A program made the translations under genes and the position numbers. Shown here piece after piece: positions 28,427 to 37,074 of a DNA stretch of 64,000 bases. Each line of letters opens with the position of its first letter. Within the stretch, counting starts at the first letter, position 1. The notes under the pieces are model-generated. The model did no database searches. It saw only the letters and a list, made by a program, of their open reading frames with translations, and had not been told where the DNA came from. The DNA comes from Actinomycetes bacterium (GTDB lineage Bacteria > Actinomycetota > Acidimicrobiia > Acidimicrobiales > RAAP-2): NCBI GenBank assembly GCA_021801235.1, contig JAJYYG010000138.1, positions 1-64,000 on the forward strand, in the 5' to 3' direction.

Positions 28427-30928
28427 GTGACGGACCGCGACCTCGTCCCCGCCGGCCCGGCCGTGGTGATCGACGACCGGCGCGGCACCGGGAAGCCGGC
28501 GATCGCCGTCCCTGCCGGGCCGCCGCGCCGATCCCGGCGGGCCGTCGCCCGCCTGACCGCCCGGCCGGCCTGGCCGGTGTGGTCGAGCGTGGTGGCCATG
28601 GCCGGGGTGATCGGAGTCTGCCTGTGGCAGCTCCACCCGTCGCTGCTCCTGGCCAACACGACGGCAGCGGGCGGCGATACCGGCGCCCACGTGATGCTCC
28701 CCGCCTACCTCAAGTCGACCCTGCTCCCGCACGGCCACCTGACCGGCTGGGACCCGGCGTGGTACGACGGCTTCCCGCTGTACACCTTCTACTTCCCGCT
28801 CCCCGGCCTTCTCACCGTGCTCTTCAGCGAGGTGATCCACTACAACGTCGCCTTCAAGCTGGTGACCGCGCTGGGGACGCTCACCCTCCCCGTCGCCGCC
28901 TGGCTGTTCGGGCGCCTGGCCGGGCTGCGTGACCCGGGGCCGGGGTGCCTGGCCGCGGCCACGCTGCCCTTCCTGTTCGAGCCGAGCTTCACCATCGACG
29001 GCGGCAACCTGCTGTCCACCCTGGCCGGCGAGTTCTCGTTCTCGCTGGGCCTCTCCATCGCCCTGGTGTTCCTGGGGCTCTTCGCCCAGTCGCTCCGGAC
29101 CGGGCGGCACCGCGCGCTGGCCGCGGTGCTGCTGGCGGCGACCATCCTCAGCCACCTGGTCACCGGCGCCTTCGCCATCATCGGGGGCGTGGTGTGGGTG
29201 CTGCTCGACGCCGACCTGCGCCGGTCGTTCGGGCGGGGGCTCCCCGCGTCGCTCGCACGCCGCCGCTGGGAGAGCCGGTTCGGCTGGTCGGCGGCGATGG
29301 GGGCGATCGGGGTGGGGTTGGCCGCCTGGTGGCTGCTGCCCTTCGCGGCCGGCCTCCCCTACACGACCAACATGGGCTGGCTCAACGTCGACGGGTTCCC
29401 CCACCTCCTGTTCCCCGCCTCGTCGCGGTGGCTCGACCTCGCGGTCGCGGTGGGTCTGGTGGCGATGGTGGTCCGTCGGAACCGGGTCGCCCTCTTCCTG
29501 GCGGTGATGGGGGGCATCTCGGCCGGGGTGGTCTGCCTCGACCCCCAGGGGAAGCTCTACAACGTCCGGTTCCTCCCCCTGTGGTTCCTCTGCCTGTACC
29601 TCATGGCCGGGTTCGCCGTGGCGGAGGTGGTGGCGGCCTGCGCCCGCTGGTCCCGTCGTCGCCGGCTCGACCGGTGGTCGCGGGCCGTGCGCGGCCGGTT
29701 GGCGGGGGGCGCGCCGGCCGGGTGGCGCCCCGGCATGCGGATCACCCGGTTCCGCCGGCCGACATCCGGCGCCACGCCCCCCGGGGCCGTCTTCGGCCCG
29801 CTGGTGGCCCTGGCGGCCGCCTGCCTGGCGGTGGTGCCGCCGTTGGCGCTCCCGGCCTCCACTATGGCCTCGGTCGGGGTGACCGTCGGCGCCGACCAGC
29901 CGGGCGCCTGGGCGGCCTGGAACTACTCGGGCTACCAGGGCAAGCCCGACTACCCGGAGTACCGGGCCGTGATCGACATGATGGCGTCGGTGGGGGCCGA
30001 CCACGGGTGTGGACGGGCGATGTGGGAGTACAGCCCGTCGCTCAACCGGTTCGGGACCACCGAGTCGTTGATGCTGCTCCCGTACTGGACCAACGGGTGC
30101 ATCGACTCGATGGAAGGGCTGCTCTTCGAGTCCTCGGCCACCACCCCGTACCACTTCATCGACCAGAGCGAGCTGTCGGTGACGCCGTCGGACGCCATGG
30201 TCGGGCTGCCCTACGGGGGGCTCGACGTGGCGCTCGGCGTCCAGCACCTGCAGCAGCTGGGGGTGCGGTACTACCTCGCCTCGTCCCCGATCACCCAGCA
30301 GGCTGCGGCCGCCGACCCGGCGCTGACCCTGCTGGCGTCGACCGGTCCGTGGAAGACCGTCTACAACGGCGCCGAGCTGGACACGACCTGGAAGGTGTAC
30401 CGGGTGGCCGGCTCCTCCCTCGTCCAACCCCTGTCGGCCCGACCGGTGGTGTGGAAGGGGGTCGGCGCCGCCCAGCACCAGTGGATGGCTCCCTCGCTGG
30501 CCTGGTACGACACCCCCTCCCGTTGGGACGTGGTCCCCGCCGCCGCCGGCCCGGCCTCCTGGACGAGGGTGCGTATCGGCGACCCCTCGCCGCCGGTGGT
30601 GCGGGAGCCGGCCACCACCGTGTCGGATGTCCGCCAGTCCGACAGCGGCGTCTCCTTCCACGTCGACCGCACCGGCACGCCGGTGGAGGTCAAAGTGTCC
30701 TACTTCCCGAACTGGAAGGCGGTGGGGGCGCAGGGCCCGTGGCGGGTCGCCCCGAACCTGATGGTGGTCGTCCCGACGAGCCACGACGTCTCCCTGGTCT
30801 ACGGGAGCACGCCCGCCGACCGTGCCGGGTGGATGCTGACGGCGGTGTCGGTGGCCGCCGCGCTGGCGCTCGGGATCTGGGGCTCGTTGGCCCGACGTCG
30901 ACGGCGGCGGGCGGGTTCCGCCCGCTGA
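28427..30928 (+). CDS. PTPS-related multipass membrane protein (GT-C-like)
   Basis: An 833-residue membrane protein. After a basic cytoplasmic start come TM1 (about 50-65) and a first extracellular loop with GGDTGAHVMLPAYL and WYDGFPLYTFYFPLPG, the signature of the 6-pyruvoyl-tetrahydropterin-synthase-related membrane family (a name from a historical mis-association; no pterin domain is present). An acidic residue in the first loop and about ten helices recall lipid-linked-sugar GT-C transferases. The last 330 residues form an extracytoplasmic domain before a final helix and a basic tail. GTG start one base after the CPBP stop. Envelope sugar transfer is inference. Confidence 0.75.
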   Translation: MTDRDLVPAGPAVVIDDRRGTGKPAIAVPAGPPRRSRRAVARLTARPAWPVWSSVVAMAGVIGVCLWQLHPSLLLANTTAAGGDTGAHVMLPAYLKSTLLPHGHLTGWDPAWYDGFPLYTFYFPLPGLLTVLFSEVIHYNVAFKLVTALGTLTLPVAAWLFGRLAGLRDPGPGCLAAATLPFLFEPSFTIDGGNLLSTLAGEFSFSLGLSIALVFLGLFAQSLRTGRHRALAAVLLAATILSHLVTGAFAIIGGVVWVLLDADLRRSFGRGLPASLARRRWESRFGWSAAMGAIGVGLAAWWLLPFAAGLPYTTNMGWLNVDGFPHLLFPASSRWLDLAVAVGLVAMVVRRNRVALFLAVMGGISAGVVCLDPQGKLYNVRFLPLWFLCLYLMAGFAVAEVVAACARWSRRRRLDRWSRAVRGRLAGGAPAGWRPGMRITRFRRPTSGATPPGAVFGPLVALAAACLAVVPPLALPASTMASVGVTVGADQPGAWAAWNYSGYQGKPDYPEYRAVIDMMASVGADHGCGRAMWEYSPSLNRFGTTESLMLLPYWTNGCIDSMEGLLFESSATTPYHFIDQSELSVTPSDAMVGLPYGGLDVALGVQHLQQLGVRYYLASSPITQQAAAADPALTLLASTGPWKTVYNGAELDTTWKVYRVAGSSLVQPLSARPVVWKGVGAAQHQWMAPSLAWYDTPSRWDVVPAAAGPASWTRVRIGDPSPPVVREPATTVSDVRQSDSGVSFHVDRTGTPVEVKVSYFPNWKAVGAQGPWRVAPNLMVVVPTSHDVSLVYGSTPADRAGWMLTAVSVAAALALGIWGSLARRRRRRAGSAR

Positions 30929-31036
30929 CCCGGCCGGATGGCGGGCGGTGGTCGCCGGCGGGAGGTACGCTCGCCCCGGCGGGTCCGGTGTTCCCGACCA
31001 GCAGGTCGGGCCGGAGCCGTGGAGCGGGGTGGGACG

Positions 31037-33283
31037 ATGGCGACACGGCACAGCATCTCCGGGGGGCACAGCATCTCCGGGGGGCACCGCCGGAAGTGGC
31101 GGGCGGCGAGGCTCGGGGCGGCGGTGCTCGCCCTGGGGACGGCGTCGTGGGCCGCCGCGCTGGCTCCCGCCGGTGGGGCGGGGGCCGCCGGCACGGGGGT
31201 GTCCCTGGTCGCCACCCCGGCCACCGGGCTGCTCTACGGCCAGCAGGTGGTGGTGTCCGGGTCGGGGGCGACCCCGGGTTCCGAGGGTGCCGCCGTCGAG
31301 TGCAACCTGGCCCCGGGCCAGCCCACCATCGCCGTCGACTCGTTCCAGGTCCCGGTGGGGTGCGCCGACCCCTACTTCGGCGGACCGTTCGGCCAGTCCC
31401 AGGTGATCGTCTCGTCCACGGGCACCTTCACCGCCGCGGTCACCGTGGTCACCGGCACCGTCGGCCCCCCGATCCTGGGTGTGGACAGCCTGGGCCGGGA
31501 CGCGTCCACCGACGCGGCCGCCTACCCCTGCCCGCCGACCGCCGCTCAGCTCCTCGCCGGGGTGACCTGCGGCATCTCGTTCGGCACGCTCTCGTTCGGG
31601 CCGTCCTCGGTCGGCTCCCCCATACTGTCCGACACAGCTTCGGCGCCCATCTCCTTCGCCGCCCCCGCCCCGCCCACGACGCCGACCGTCGCGGTGGCGC
31701 CTTCGACCGGTCTCTCCTCCGGCCAGTCGGTGGCGGTCACCGGGTCCGGCTTCACCCCGGACTCCGCCTTCGCGGTGGCCGAGTGCAACATCAGCCCGGG
31801 CGAGCCGATTGGCTACGAGGGGTTCCCTGGCATCGGCTGCACGCAGTCCTGGGGCTCCTACGCCGTCTCGGTGCTCGGCCCGCCCTCGCTCCCCCCGGTG
31901 ACCGGTCCCGACGGGAGCCTCTCCCAGCACGTCACCGTGGAGGAGGGGAACCTCGGCGGCACCGCGGCCAGCGCCGCCTACCCATGCCCCCCGACGGCGG
32001 CCCAGGTGGCTGCCGGCGGCCACTGCGCCGTGGTGGTGGACGACGGGGCGGGGGAGCGGGTGGCGAGCGCGCCGCTGTCGATCACGGGGCCGGTCCCTGT
32101 GCCCGCCGTATCGGTGACACCCTCGACCGGGCTCTCGGCCGGCCGGACCGTGACGGTCGACGCCAGCGGCCTCACGCCGGGGACGGAAGGGGCTGTCGTC
32201 GAGTGCAGCCTCGCCCCCGGCCAGCCCACGGTCGAGGTGGACGGCATCGCAGCCCCGGTGAGCTGCTCGAACCCCTTCGACGGCTCCCTGCTGCTGGTCT
32301 CCCTCACCGGGACCGCATCGATGCCGTTCACCATCCACACCGGCGTGCTCGGACCGCCGCAGTCCGGGACCGACAGCACGGGCGGGAGCGCCGCCGCCGC
32401 GGCCGCCGCCTATCCGTGCCCACCGACCCGCGCCCAACAGCTGGCCGGGGTGACCTGCGGGATCGGGGTGGGAGACCTCGCCGGCCAGACCGCCTACGCT
32501 CCCATCACCTTCGCTCCGCCGGCTCCCGCCGTGCCCGGCTACCGGATGGTTGCCTCCGACGGTGGCATCTTCGCCTTCGGTGACGCCGGCTTCTACGGCT
32601 CGATGGGCGGCCACGTGCTGGCCCGCCCCATCGTGGGCATGGCCGCCACGCCGGACGGAAAGGGCTACTGGATGGTGGCCTCCGACGGTGGCATCTTCGC
32701 CTTCGGTGACGCCGGCTTCTACGGCTCGATGGGCGGCCACGTGCTGGCCAGACCGGTCGTGGGCATGGCGTCGACCCCCGACGGCAAGGGCTACTGGGAG
32801 GTCGCCTCGGACGGGGCCGTCTACGCCTTCGGCGACGCCGGCTTCTTCGGTTCGACGGCCGGCACGGTGATGGCCGCGCCCGTCGTGGGCATGGCCGCCA
32901 CCCCGGACGGCAAGGGCTACTGGCTGGTCGGGTCGGACGGCGGCGTCTACGCCTTCGGCGACGCCGCCTTCTTCGGTTCGGCCGGGTCCCTCCACCTCAA
33001 CCGGCCCATCGTGGGCATGGCATCGACCGCGGACGGCAAGGGCTACTGGCTGGTGGCCTCCGACGGCGGCATCTTCTCCTACGGAGACGCGCCGTTCCAC
33101 GGCTCGGCCGGGTCCCTCCACCTCAACCGGCCGATCGTGGGCATGGCGTCGACCCCTGACGGCGGCGGCTACTGGCTGGTGGCCGCGGACGGCGGCATCT
33201 TCGCCTACGGCGCCGCCGCCTTCTCGGGCTCGACCGGCTCCCTCGCCCTGGTCCAACCGATGGTGGGCATGACCGCCGGCTGA
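31037..33283 (+). CDS. Secreted repeat protein: neocarzinostatin-like Ig domains plus six 42-residue GYW repeats
   Basis: A 748-residue exported protein. A basic start and hydrophobic helix (about 25-48, ending AGGAGAAG) form a signal peptide. Three Ig-like domains follow, each opening with TPSTGLxxGQxVxVxGSGxTPG and holding paired cysteines (VECN...VGC and YPCPP...GVTCGI); this is the neocarzinostatin/enediyne-apoprotein fold pattern, used here probably as a structural module. From about residue 504 come six 42-residue repeats (MVASDGGIFAFGDAGFYGS...VGMAATPDGKGYW), widespread in acidimicrobial surface proteins and likely beta-propeller-like. Start ATG 31037. Function unknown; cell-surface binding is inference. 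Confidence 0.78.
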   Translation: MATRHSISGGHSISGGHRRKWRAARLGAAVLALGTASWAAALAPAGGAGAAGTGVSLVATPATGLLYGQQVVVSGSGATPGSEGAAVECNLAPGQPTIAVDSFQVPVGCADPYFGGPFGQSQVIVSSTGTFTAAVTVVTGTVGPPILGVDSLGRDASTDAAAYPCPPTAAQLLAGVTCGISFGTLSFGPSSVGSPILSDTASAPISFAAPAPPTTPTVAVAPSTGLSSGQSVAVTGSGFTPDSAFAVAECNISPGEPIGYEGFPGIGCTQSWGSYAVSVLGPPSLPPVTGPDGSLSQHVTVEEGNLGGTAASAAYPCPPTAAQVAAGGHCAVVVDDGAGERVASAPLSITGPVPVPAVSVTPSTGLSAGRTVTVDASGLTPGTEGAVVECSLAPGQPTVEVDGIAAPVSCSNPFDGSLLLVSLTGTASMPFTIHTGVLGPPQSGTDSTGGSAAAAAAAYPCPPTRAQQLAGVTCGIGVGDLAGQTAYAPITFAPPAPAVPGYRMVASDGGIFAFGDAGFYGSMGGHVLARPIVGMAATPDGKGYWMVASDGGIFAFGDAGFYGSMGGHVLARPVVGMASTPDGKGYWEVASDGAVYAFGDAGFFGSTAGTVMAAPVVGMAATPDGKGYWLVGSDGGVYAFGDAAFFGSAGSLHLNRPIVGMASTADGKGYWLVASDGGIFSYGDAPFHGSAGSLHLNRPIVGMASTPDGGGYWLVAADGGIFAYGAAAFSGSTGSLALVQPMVGMTAG
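31049..31084 (+). repeat. 18-bp tandem duplication in the signal region
   Basis: CACAGCATCTCCGGGGGG twice in a row (31049-31066, 31067-31084), coding HSISGG twice in the cytoplasmic head of the exported protein. Confidence 0.95.
32546..33280 (+). repeat. Six 126-bp coding repeats (42 residues each)
   Basis: Six consecutive units of 126 bp. The first two are identical over 72 bases (32552-32623 and 32678-32749), while units 3 to 6 differ at many sites, so units 1 and 2 are the newest duplication. Confidence 0.95.
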
Positions 33284-33326
33284 GCCGACCTGTCGGGACC
33301 AACGGCGCCGCCAGCCGGGGGCTGGG

Positions 33327-33332
33327 TAGGAT
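33327..33332 (+). promoter_or_regulatory. -10 hexamer TAGGAT for the manB operon
   Basis: TAGGAT followed by 9 bases and ATG 33342; near-leaderless. Confidence 0.55.
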
Positions 33333-33341
33333 GGCCCGGCC

Positions 33342-34754
33342 ATGAGCAGCCTCTCTGACGTCTTCAAGGCGTACGACATCCGGGGGACCGTCCCCGACCA
33401 GCTCTCGCCCGAGCGGTTCCGGGCCATCGGCGCCGCCGTCGCCCGGTTCACCGGCGGCCCGCGCCTGCTGGTGGCGAGGGACATGCGCAACTCGGGGGTG
33501 GCCCTCTCCGCCGCCTTCTCCGACGGTGCCCGGTCGGAAGGCGTCGCCGTCGTCGACCTGGGGCTCGCCTCGACCGACATGCTGTACTTCGCGGCCGGGA
33601 GCCTCGACGCGCCCGGCGCCATGTTCACCGCCTCGCACAACCCGGCCGCCTACAACGGGCTGAAGCTCTGCCTGGCCGGCGCCCGTCCGATCGGGCGTGA
33701 CACCGGCCTGGCCGAGATCGAGGCGACGGCCGAGGCGCTGCTGGCGGCGTGGGGATCGTCCGGGCCGCCGCCGGTCGACCCGGCGGCCCTCGCCCCGAGG
33801 GAGGAACGGTCGGTCCTCGACGCCTATGCCGAGCACGTGCGCTCCTTCGTGGACCGGGACCGCCTGCGGCCCCTGGTGGTGGTGGCGGACACCGCCAACG
33901 GCATGGGGGGCCTGGTGGTCCCGGCGGTGTTCGCCGGCCTGCCGTTCGAGGTCGACATCCTCTACCCCGAGCTCGACGGCACCTTCCCCAACCATCCCGC
34001 CGATCCCATCCAGCCCGAGAACCTGGTGGCGCTCAAACAGGCGGTCCTCGACCACGGGGCCGACGTGGGACTGGCGTTCGACGGGGACGCCGACCGGGTG
34101 TTCCTCGTCGACGAGCGGGCCGAGCCGGTCTCCGGCTCGCTGACGACCGCCCTGGTGGCCTCGTCCATGCTCGCCAAGCACCCCGGTGCCACCGTGCTCT
34201 ACAACTGCATCTCCTCACGGGTGGTGCCGGAGGTGATCGCGGAGAGCGGCGGCGTCGGGGTCCGCACCCGGGTGGGCCACTCCTTCATCAAGCAGGTGAT
34301 GGCCGACACCGGCGCGGTGTTCGGAGGGGAGCACTCCGGCCACTACTACTTCCGCGACAACTACCGGGCCGACTCGGGGATCATCGCTGCCCTGGTCGTC
34401 CTCGAGCTCCTGAGTGTCACCGGCCGGCCCCTCTCGGAGCTGCTCCGGCCCTACCGGCGCTATGCGGCGTCCGGCGAGATCAACACCGAGGTCCCCGACC
34501 CGGCGGCGACGGTCGAGGCGATGGCGGCCGAGGTGGAGGCGGCCGGCGGCGAGCTCGGCATCTCCGACCGGCTCGACGGGCTCACCGTCGACCGCGGCGA
34601 CTGGTGGTACAACCTCCGCCCCTCCAACACCGAGCCGCTGCTCCGCCTGAACGTGGAGGCCCCCGACGACGCCACCTGCGCCCGTCGGGTGGAGGAGGTG
34701 CAGGCGGCGCTGGCCCGGCTCGCCGACCGAGAACGGAAAGGTTCCCCATCGTGA
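33342..34754 (+). CDS. manB: Phosphomannomutase/phosphoglucomutase
   Basis: A 470-residue alpha-D-phosphohexomutase that interconverts mannose-6-phosphate and mannose-1-phosphate (and the glucose pair). Domain 1 has the phosphoserine loop TASHNPAAYNGLKL, domain 2 the Mg site DGDADRVF, domain 3 the sugar-binding GEHSGHYYFRD and domain 4 the phosphate loop RPSNTEPLLRLN, in the usual order and at the family length. It heads an operon with a Trm112-like gene (GTGA overlap) and a phosphoglucose/phosphomannose isomerase, so it takes fructose-6-phosphate-derived mannose toward the guanylyltransferase at 3971. Confidence 0.94.
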   Translation: MSSLSDVFKAYDIRGTVPDQLSPERFRAIGAAVARFTGGPRLLVARDMRNSGVALSAAFSDGARSEGVAVVDLGLASTDMLYFAAGSLDAPGAMFTASHNPAAYNGLKLCLAGARPIGRDTGLAEIEATAEALLAAWGSSGPPPVDPAALAPREERSVLDAYAEHVRSFVDRDRLRPLVVVADTANGMGGLVVPAVFAGLPFEVDILYPELDGTFPNHPADPIQPENLVALKQAVLDHGADVGLAFDGDADRVFLVDERAEPVSGSLTTALVASSMLAKHPGATVLYNCISSRVVPEVIAESGGVGVRTRVGHSFIKQVMADTGAVFGGEHSGHYYFRDNYRADSGIIAALVVLELLSVTGRPLSELLRPYRRYAASGEINTEVPDPAATVEAMAAEVEAAGGELGISDRLDGLTVDRGDWWYNLRPSNTEPLLRLNVEAPDDATCARRVEEVQAALARLADRERKGSPS

Positions 34755-35005
34755 CACTCGACCCGCTGCTTCTCGACGTGCTGGCCTGCCCCGAGGACAA
34801 GGGGCAGCTCCTCTACTTCGAGGGCGAGGACCGCCTGTACAACCCGCGGCTCCGCCGGAGCTACCCGGTCCGCGACGGGATCCCGGTGATGCTGGTCGAG
34901 GAGGCGACCGCCGTCGACGGAGCGGAGCACGAGCGCCTGATGGCCCTGGCCGGGTCCGGTGGGGCCCGGCTCACCCACGACGCCGACGGCACCACCGGGG
35001 CGTGA
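34751..35005 (+). CDS. Trm112/DUF343-like small protein
   Basis: An 84-residue protein: LLLDVLACPEDKGQLLYF..DRLYNPRLRRSYPVRDGIPVMLVEEA is the Trm112p fold, related to the YcaR family. Classical members have a zinc knuckle with four cysteines; here only the CPEDKG cysteine is seen, so zinc is probably not bound. In actinobacteria it often lies between manB and the isomerase, as here; a partner role for one of these enzymes or for a methyltransferase is possible but untested. GTG start overlaps the manB stop. Confidence 0.85.
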   Translation: MTLDPLLLDVLACPEDKGQLLYFEGEDRLYNPRLRRSYPVRDGIPVMLVEEATAVDGAEHERLMALAGSGGARLTHDADGTTGA

Positions 35006-35036
35006 GCGGAGCCGGCCGCCGACAGAGGCGCCGCCG

Positions 35037-36086
35037 GTGAACCCGTCCGTCCCGGTCGACTCGCTCGCCCTGTGGGACGCCACCGCCGGCCTCCCGGAGC
35101 AGGTCGCCGCCGCCGCCGCCGCCGCCCGCGGCCTGCCCGGCCTCCCCGGCCGCGACCAGGTGGAGCAGGTGGTGCTGCTGGGGATGGGTGGGAGCGGGAT
35201 CGCCGGGGCCGTGCTCGGAGCGGTGGCCGGACCCGGCATGCCGGTCCCCGTGGTGGCGACGAAGGGGTACGCGCTGCCCGACTTCGTCGGTCCCGGCTCG
35301 CTGGTGTTCGCACTGTCGTTCTCCGGGGACACCGAGGAGACCATCGAGGCCGCCGGCGAGGCCTACGAATCCGGGGCGGCGATGGTGGTCGTGACGTCCG
35401 GCGGCGAGCTCGGCCGCCTGGCCGGCGAGTGGGAGATGCCGCTGGTGCCCGTGCCGGCGTCCATCCCCCAGCCCCGGGCCGCTCTCGGGGCGATGGCCAT
35501 CCCGCCGCTGGCGCTCCTCGGGGAGATCGGCCTCTTCCCCGGGGCGGCGCACTGGATCCAGGAGGCGGTGGCACAGCTCCGGCGGCGGCGTGACCTCCTG
35601 ACGGGACCGGACAGCCCCGCGGAGCTGGTGGCGCGCCGAATCGGGCGGACCATCCCGCTGGTCCACGGCGCCGAGTCGGTGGGGGCGGTGGCGGCTGAGC
35701 GGTGGAAGACCCAGGTCAACGAGAACGCCAAGGCCCCCGCCTTCTGGAACGCCTACCCGGAGCTGTGCCACAACGAGATCGCCGGCTGGGGCCAGCACGG
35801 CGACGTCACCCGCCAGCTGTTCACGGTGGTCAACCTGCGCCACGACGGCGAGCACCCCGAGATCGGTCGGCGGTTCGCCCTGGTGGCGGAGATCCTCGAG
35901 GAGGTGGTGGCGGACGTCCTCGAGGTGCGGGCGGAGGGCGAGGGGGACCTGGCCCAGCTGTTGGACCTCATGCTCTTCGGCGACTTCGTGTCGCTGCACC
36001 TGGCGGGGAAGGAGGGCGTCGATCCCGGTCCGGTCCCCGTCCTCGTCGAGCTCAAGGAGCAGCTGCGCCGCGGCCGGGCGGGTTGA
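35037..36086 (+). CDS. Bifunctional phosphoglucose/phosphomannose isomerase family
   Basis: A 349-residue protein with two SIS folds. LLGMGGSGIAGAVLGAV and FALSFSGDTEETIEAA are the N-terminal sugar-phosphate site, with ENAKAPAFWNAYPELCHNEIAGW in the C-terminal half carrying the catalytic Glu/His seen in the archaeal-type PGI/PMI. It should interconvert glucose-6-phosphate, fructose-6-phosphate and mannose-6-phosphate. GTG 35037 was chosen as the start nearest to the conserved DSLALWDATAGLPEQV helix and free of overlap. Third gene of the manB operon. In mycobacteria the homologous gene next to manB is not proven to be catalytic, so the activity is inferred. Confidence 0.83.
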   Translation: MNPSVPVDSLALWDATAGLPEQVAAAAAAARGLPGLPGRDQVEQVVLLGMGGSGIAGAVLGAVAGPGMPVPVVATKGYALPDFVGPGSLVFALSFSGDTEETIEAAGEAYESGAAMVVVTSGGELGRLAGEWEMPLVPVPASIPQPRAALGAMAIPPLALLGEIGLFPGAAHWIQEAVAQLRRRRDLLTGPDSPAELVARRIGRTIPLVHGAESVGAVAAERWKTQVNENAKAPAFWNAYPELCHNEIAGWGQHGDVTRQLFTVVNLRHDGEHPEIGRRFALVAEILEEVVADVLEVRAEGEGDLAQLLDLMLFGDFVSLHLAGKEGVDPGPVPVLVELKEQLRRGRAG

Positions 36087-36188
36087 CCGCCGCGGTCGAC
36101 GTGGCCCCGCGTGTTGCGGCGGCGTGACGGTGGTGTGCCGGGATCATGAACTCGTCAGAGTTTCCCGCCATTCCGGCGGAGAGGGGCG

Positions 36189-36194
36189 TAGGCT
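36189..36194 (+). promoter_or_regulatory. -10 hexamer TAGGCT for the raiA-leader RNA
   Basis: TAGGCT with a predicted transcription start near 36201, about 430 bases before the hpf start codon. This sets the 5' end of the structured leader. Confidence 0.55.
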
Positions 36195-36200
36195 GATCCC

Positions 36201-36380
36201 GTGAGCGGCGAGCGGGTCTGTGGTTGCAAGTCGATGCCAGTCGCAGGCGAAACGACCCACGTAAGGCAACTCCTGGTTGCTGAGCATGGTGCGGCTTAGG
36301 AGTAAGACCTGCCCGCGGTGCACCCGGTTGTCGGGTGCAGGCGGAGACGGTGGGACGCGTGCCTTCGGTGGTGCCGCAGG
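36201..36380 (+). ncRNA. Probable raiA-motif structured RNA upstream of hpf
   Basis: Non-coding, strongly structured and followed by the ribosome-hibernation gene. Visible helices: TGCACCC/GGGTGCA (36319-36325 with 36333-36339), GCAAC/GTTGC (36266-36270 with 36276-36280), CTCCT/AGGAG (36270-36274 with 36298-36302), and a closing GGTCT/AGACC (36215-36219 with 36305-36309). The alternatives overlap, which suits a pseudoknotted RNA. The raiA motif is a roughly 200-nt RNA class found upstream of raiA/hpf genes in Firmicutes and Actinobacteria; identification here rests on position, size and structure, not on a covariance-model match. Base composition is less GC-extreme than the flanking genes. 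Confidence 0.6.
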
Positions 36381-36407
36381 AGGCCGGTCCGGATCCCGGA
36401 CCGGCCT
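36381..36407 (+). terminator. Perfect 12-bp hairpin ending the leader RNA
   Basis: AGGCCGGTCCGG and CCGGACCGGCCT flank a 3-base loop. It would end a transcript of about 207 nt starting at 36201 and so could release the RNA as a separate molecule or attenuate hpf. Confidence 0.6.
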
Positions 36408-36629
36408 CGCCGGCGCCCGGCCGCTACCCCTGCTGCAGGCGAGTGTGGGGTCAAAGACCAGGTCAGCCGCTCGCCGCCCACAGCCGACCCGGCGATCCGG
36501 CGTCTGCTCCGCACGGTCCCGGGCGAGGTCCGACCGAGCGGGCGTCCGCCGGACCGCCACACCGAAACCAGTCACACAGCCAATCACGAAACCAGTCACG
36601 ACGATGGACAGGGAGAGGGAGGTGCGCCG
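36408..36629 (+). other. Gene-free stretch between leader RNA and hpf
   Basis: No credible gene. It contains a direct repeat GAAACCAGTCAC (36564-36575 and 36588-36599) in a less GC-rich patch about 40 bases before the hpf ribosome site, which could hold a second promoter or a binding site. Confidence 0.5.
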
Positions 36630-36986
36630 GTGAACGTTGTCATCGCGAACGGCAGGAGGATTGTGCCCGACGAGGTCCGGGCGTTGGTGGAGGAGAAGGT
36701 GGGGCGCCTGCTCAGGCACTGTCCCGGCCTCGACCGGGCGGAGGTGCACTTCACCGAGGAGCACAATCCGAGGATCCCGGACCGGGAGTGCTGCGAGGTC
36801 ATCATGTCGGGGCACGGCCGGGTGATCCGTGCCCACGCCTCGGCTCCGGACCCGCTGGTGGCGGTGGACCTGGTGGTCGAGAAGCTCGAGCACCAGCTCG
36901 AGAAGACGAAGGGGCGCATCGTCGGCCGGTCCCATCCCCGTCCGAGGGTGGTGCGCCCGGGTCGGGTGAGGGTGCAGGCCGGCTGA
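36630..36986 (+). CDS. hpf: Ribosome hibernation-promoting factor, HPF/RaiA (S30AE)
   Basis: A 118-residue protein with the S30AE fold: MNVVIANGRRIVPDEVRALVEEKVGRLLRHC, AEVHFTEEHNPRI and ASAPDPLVAVDLVVEKLEHQLEKTKGRIVGR. It binds the decoding centre of resting ribosomes. It is a short form without the roughly 55-residue dimerisation domain of long HPF, so it should not by itself drive 100S dimer formation. GTG 36630 is preceded by AGGGAGG. It lies just before secA, a placement found in many actinobacteria, and behind a long structured leader. Confidence 0.9.
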   Translation: MNVVIANGRRIVPDEVRALVEEKVGRLLRHCPGLDRAEVHFTEEHNPRIPDRECCEVIMSGHGRVIRAHASAPDPLVAVDLVVEKLEHQLEKTKGRIVGRSHPRPRVVRPGRVRVQAG

Positions 36987-37059
36987 CCGACCGCAGGTGG
37001 GTCCCGGGTCGCGCCGGCCGTCCGGGCCGCTCCGGCAGGGGAGCGGCGTGGAGCGACGG

Positions 37060-37065
37060 TAGAGT
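37060..37065 (+). promoter_or_regulatory. -10 hexamer TAGAGT for secA
   Basis: TAGAGT followed by 9 bases and ATG 37075; near-leaderless. Confidence 0.55.
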
Positions 37066-37074
37066 GATGGTCCC

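Noticed and set aside
28370..33640. Minus-strand open frame of more than 1700 codons opposite the PTPS-related, repeat-protein and manB genes
   Set aside because: It is antisense to three convincing genes with family signatures; its translation is low-complexity His/Arg/Gly/Pro sequence, the usual result of very high third-position GC.
36318..36629. N-terminal extension of hpf into the leader
   Set aside because: The extension is Arg/Pro-rich shadow sequence over the structured RNA; GTG 36630 has an AGGGAGG site and starts the S30AE fold.
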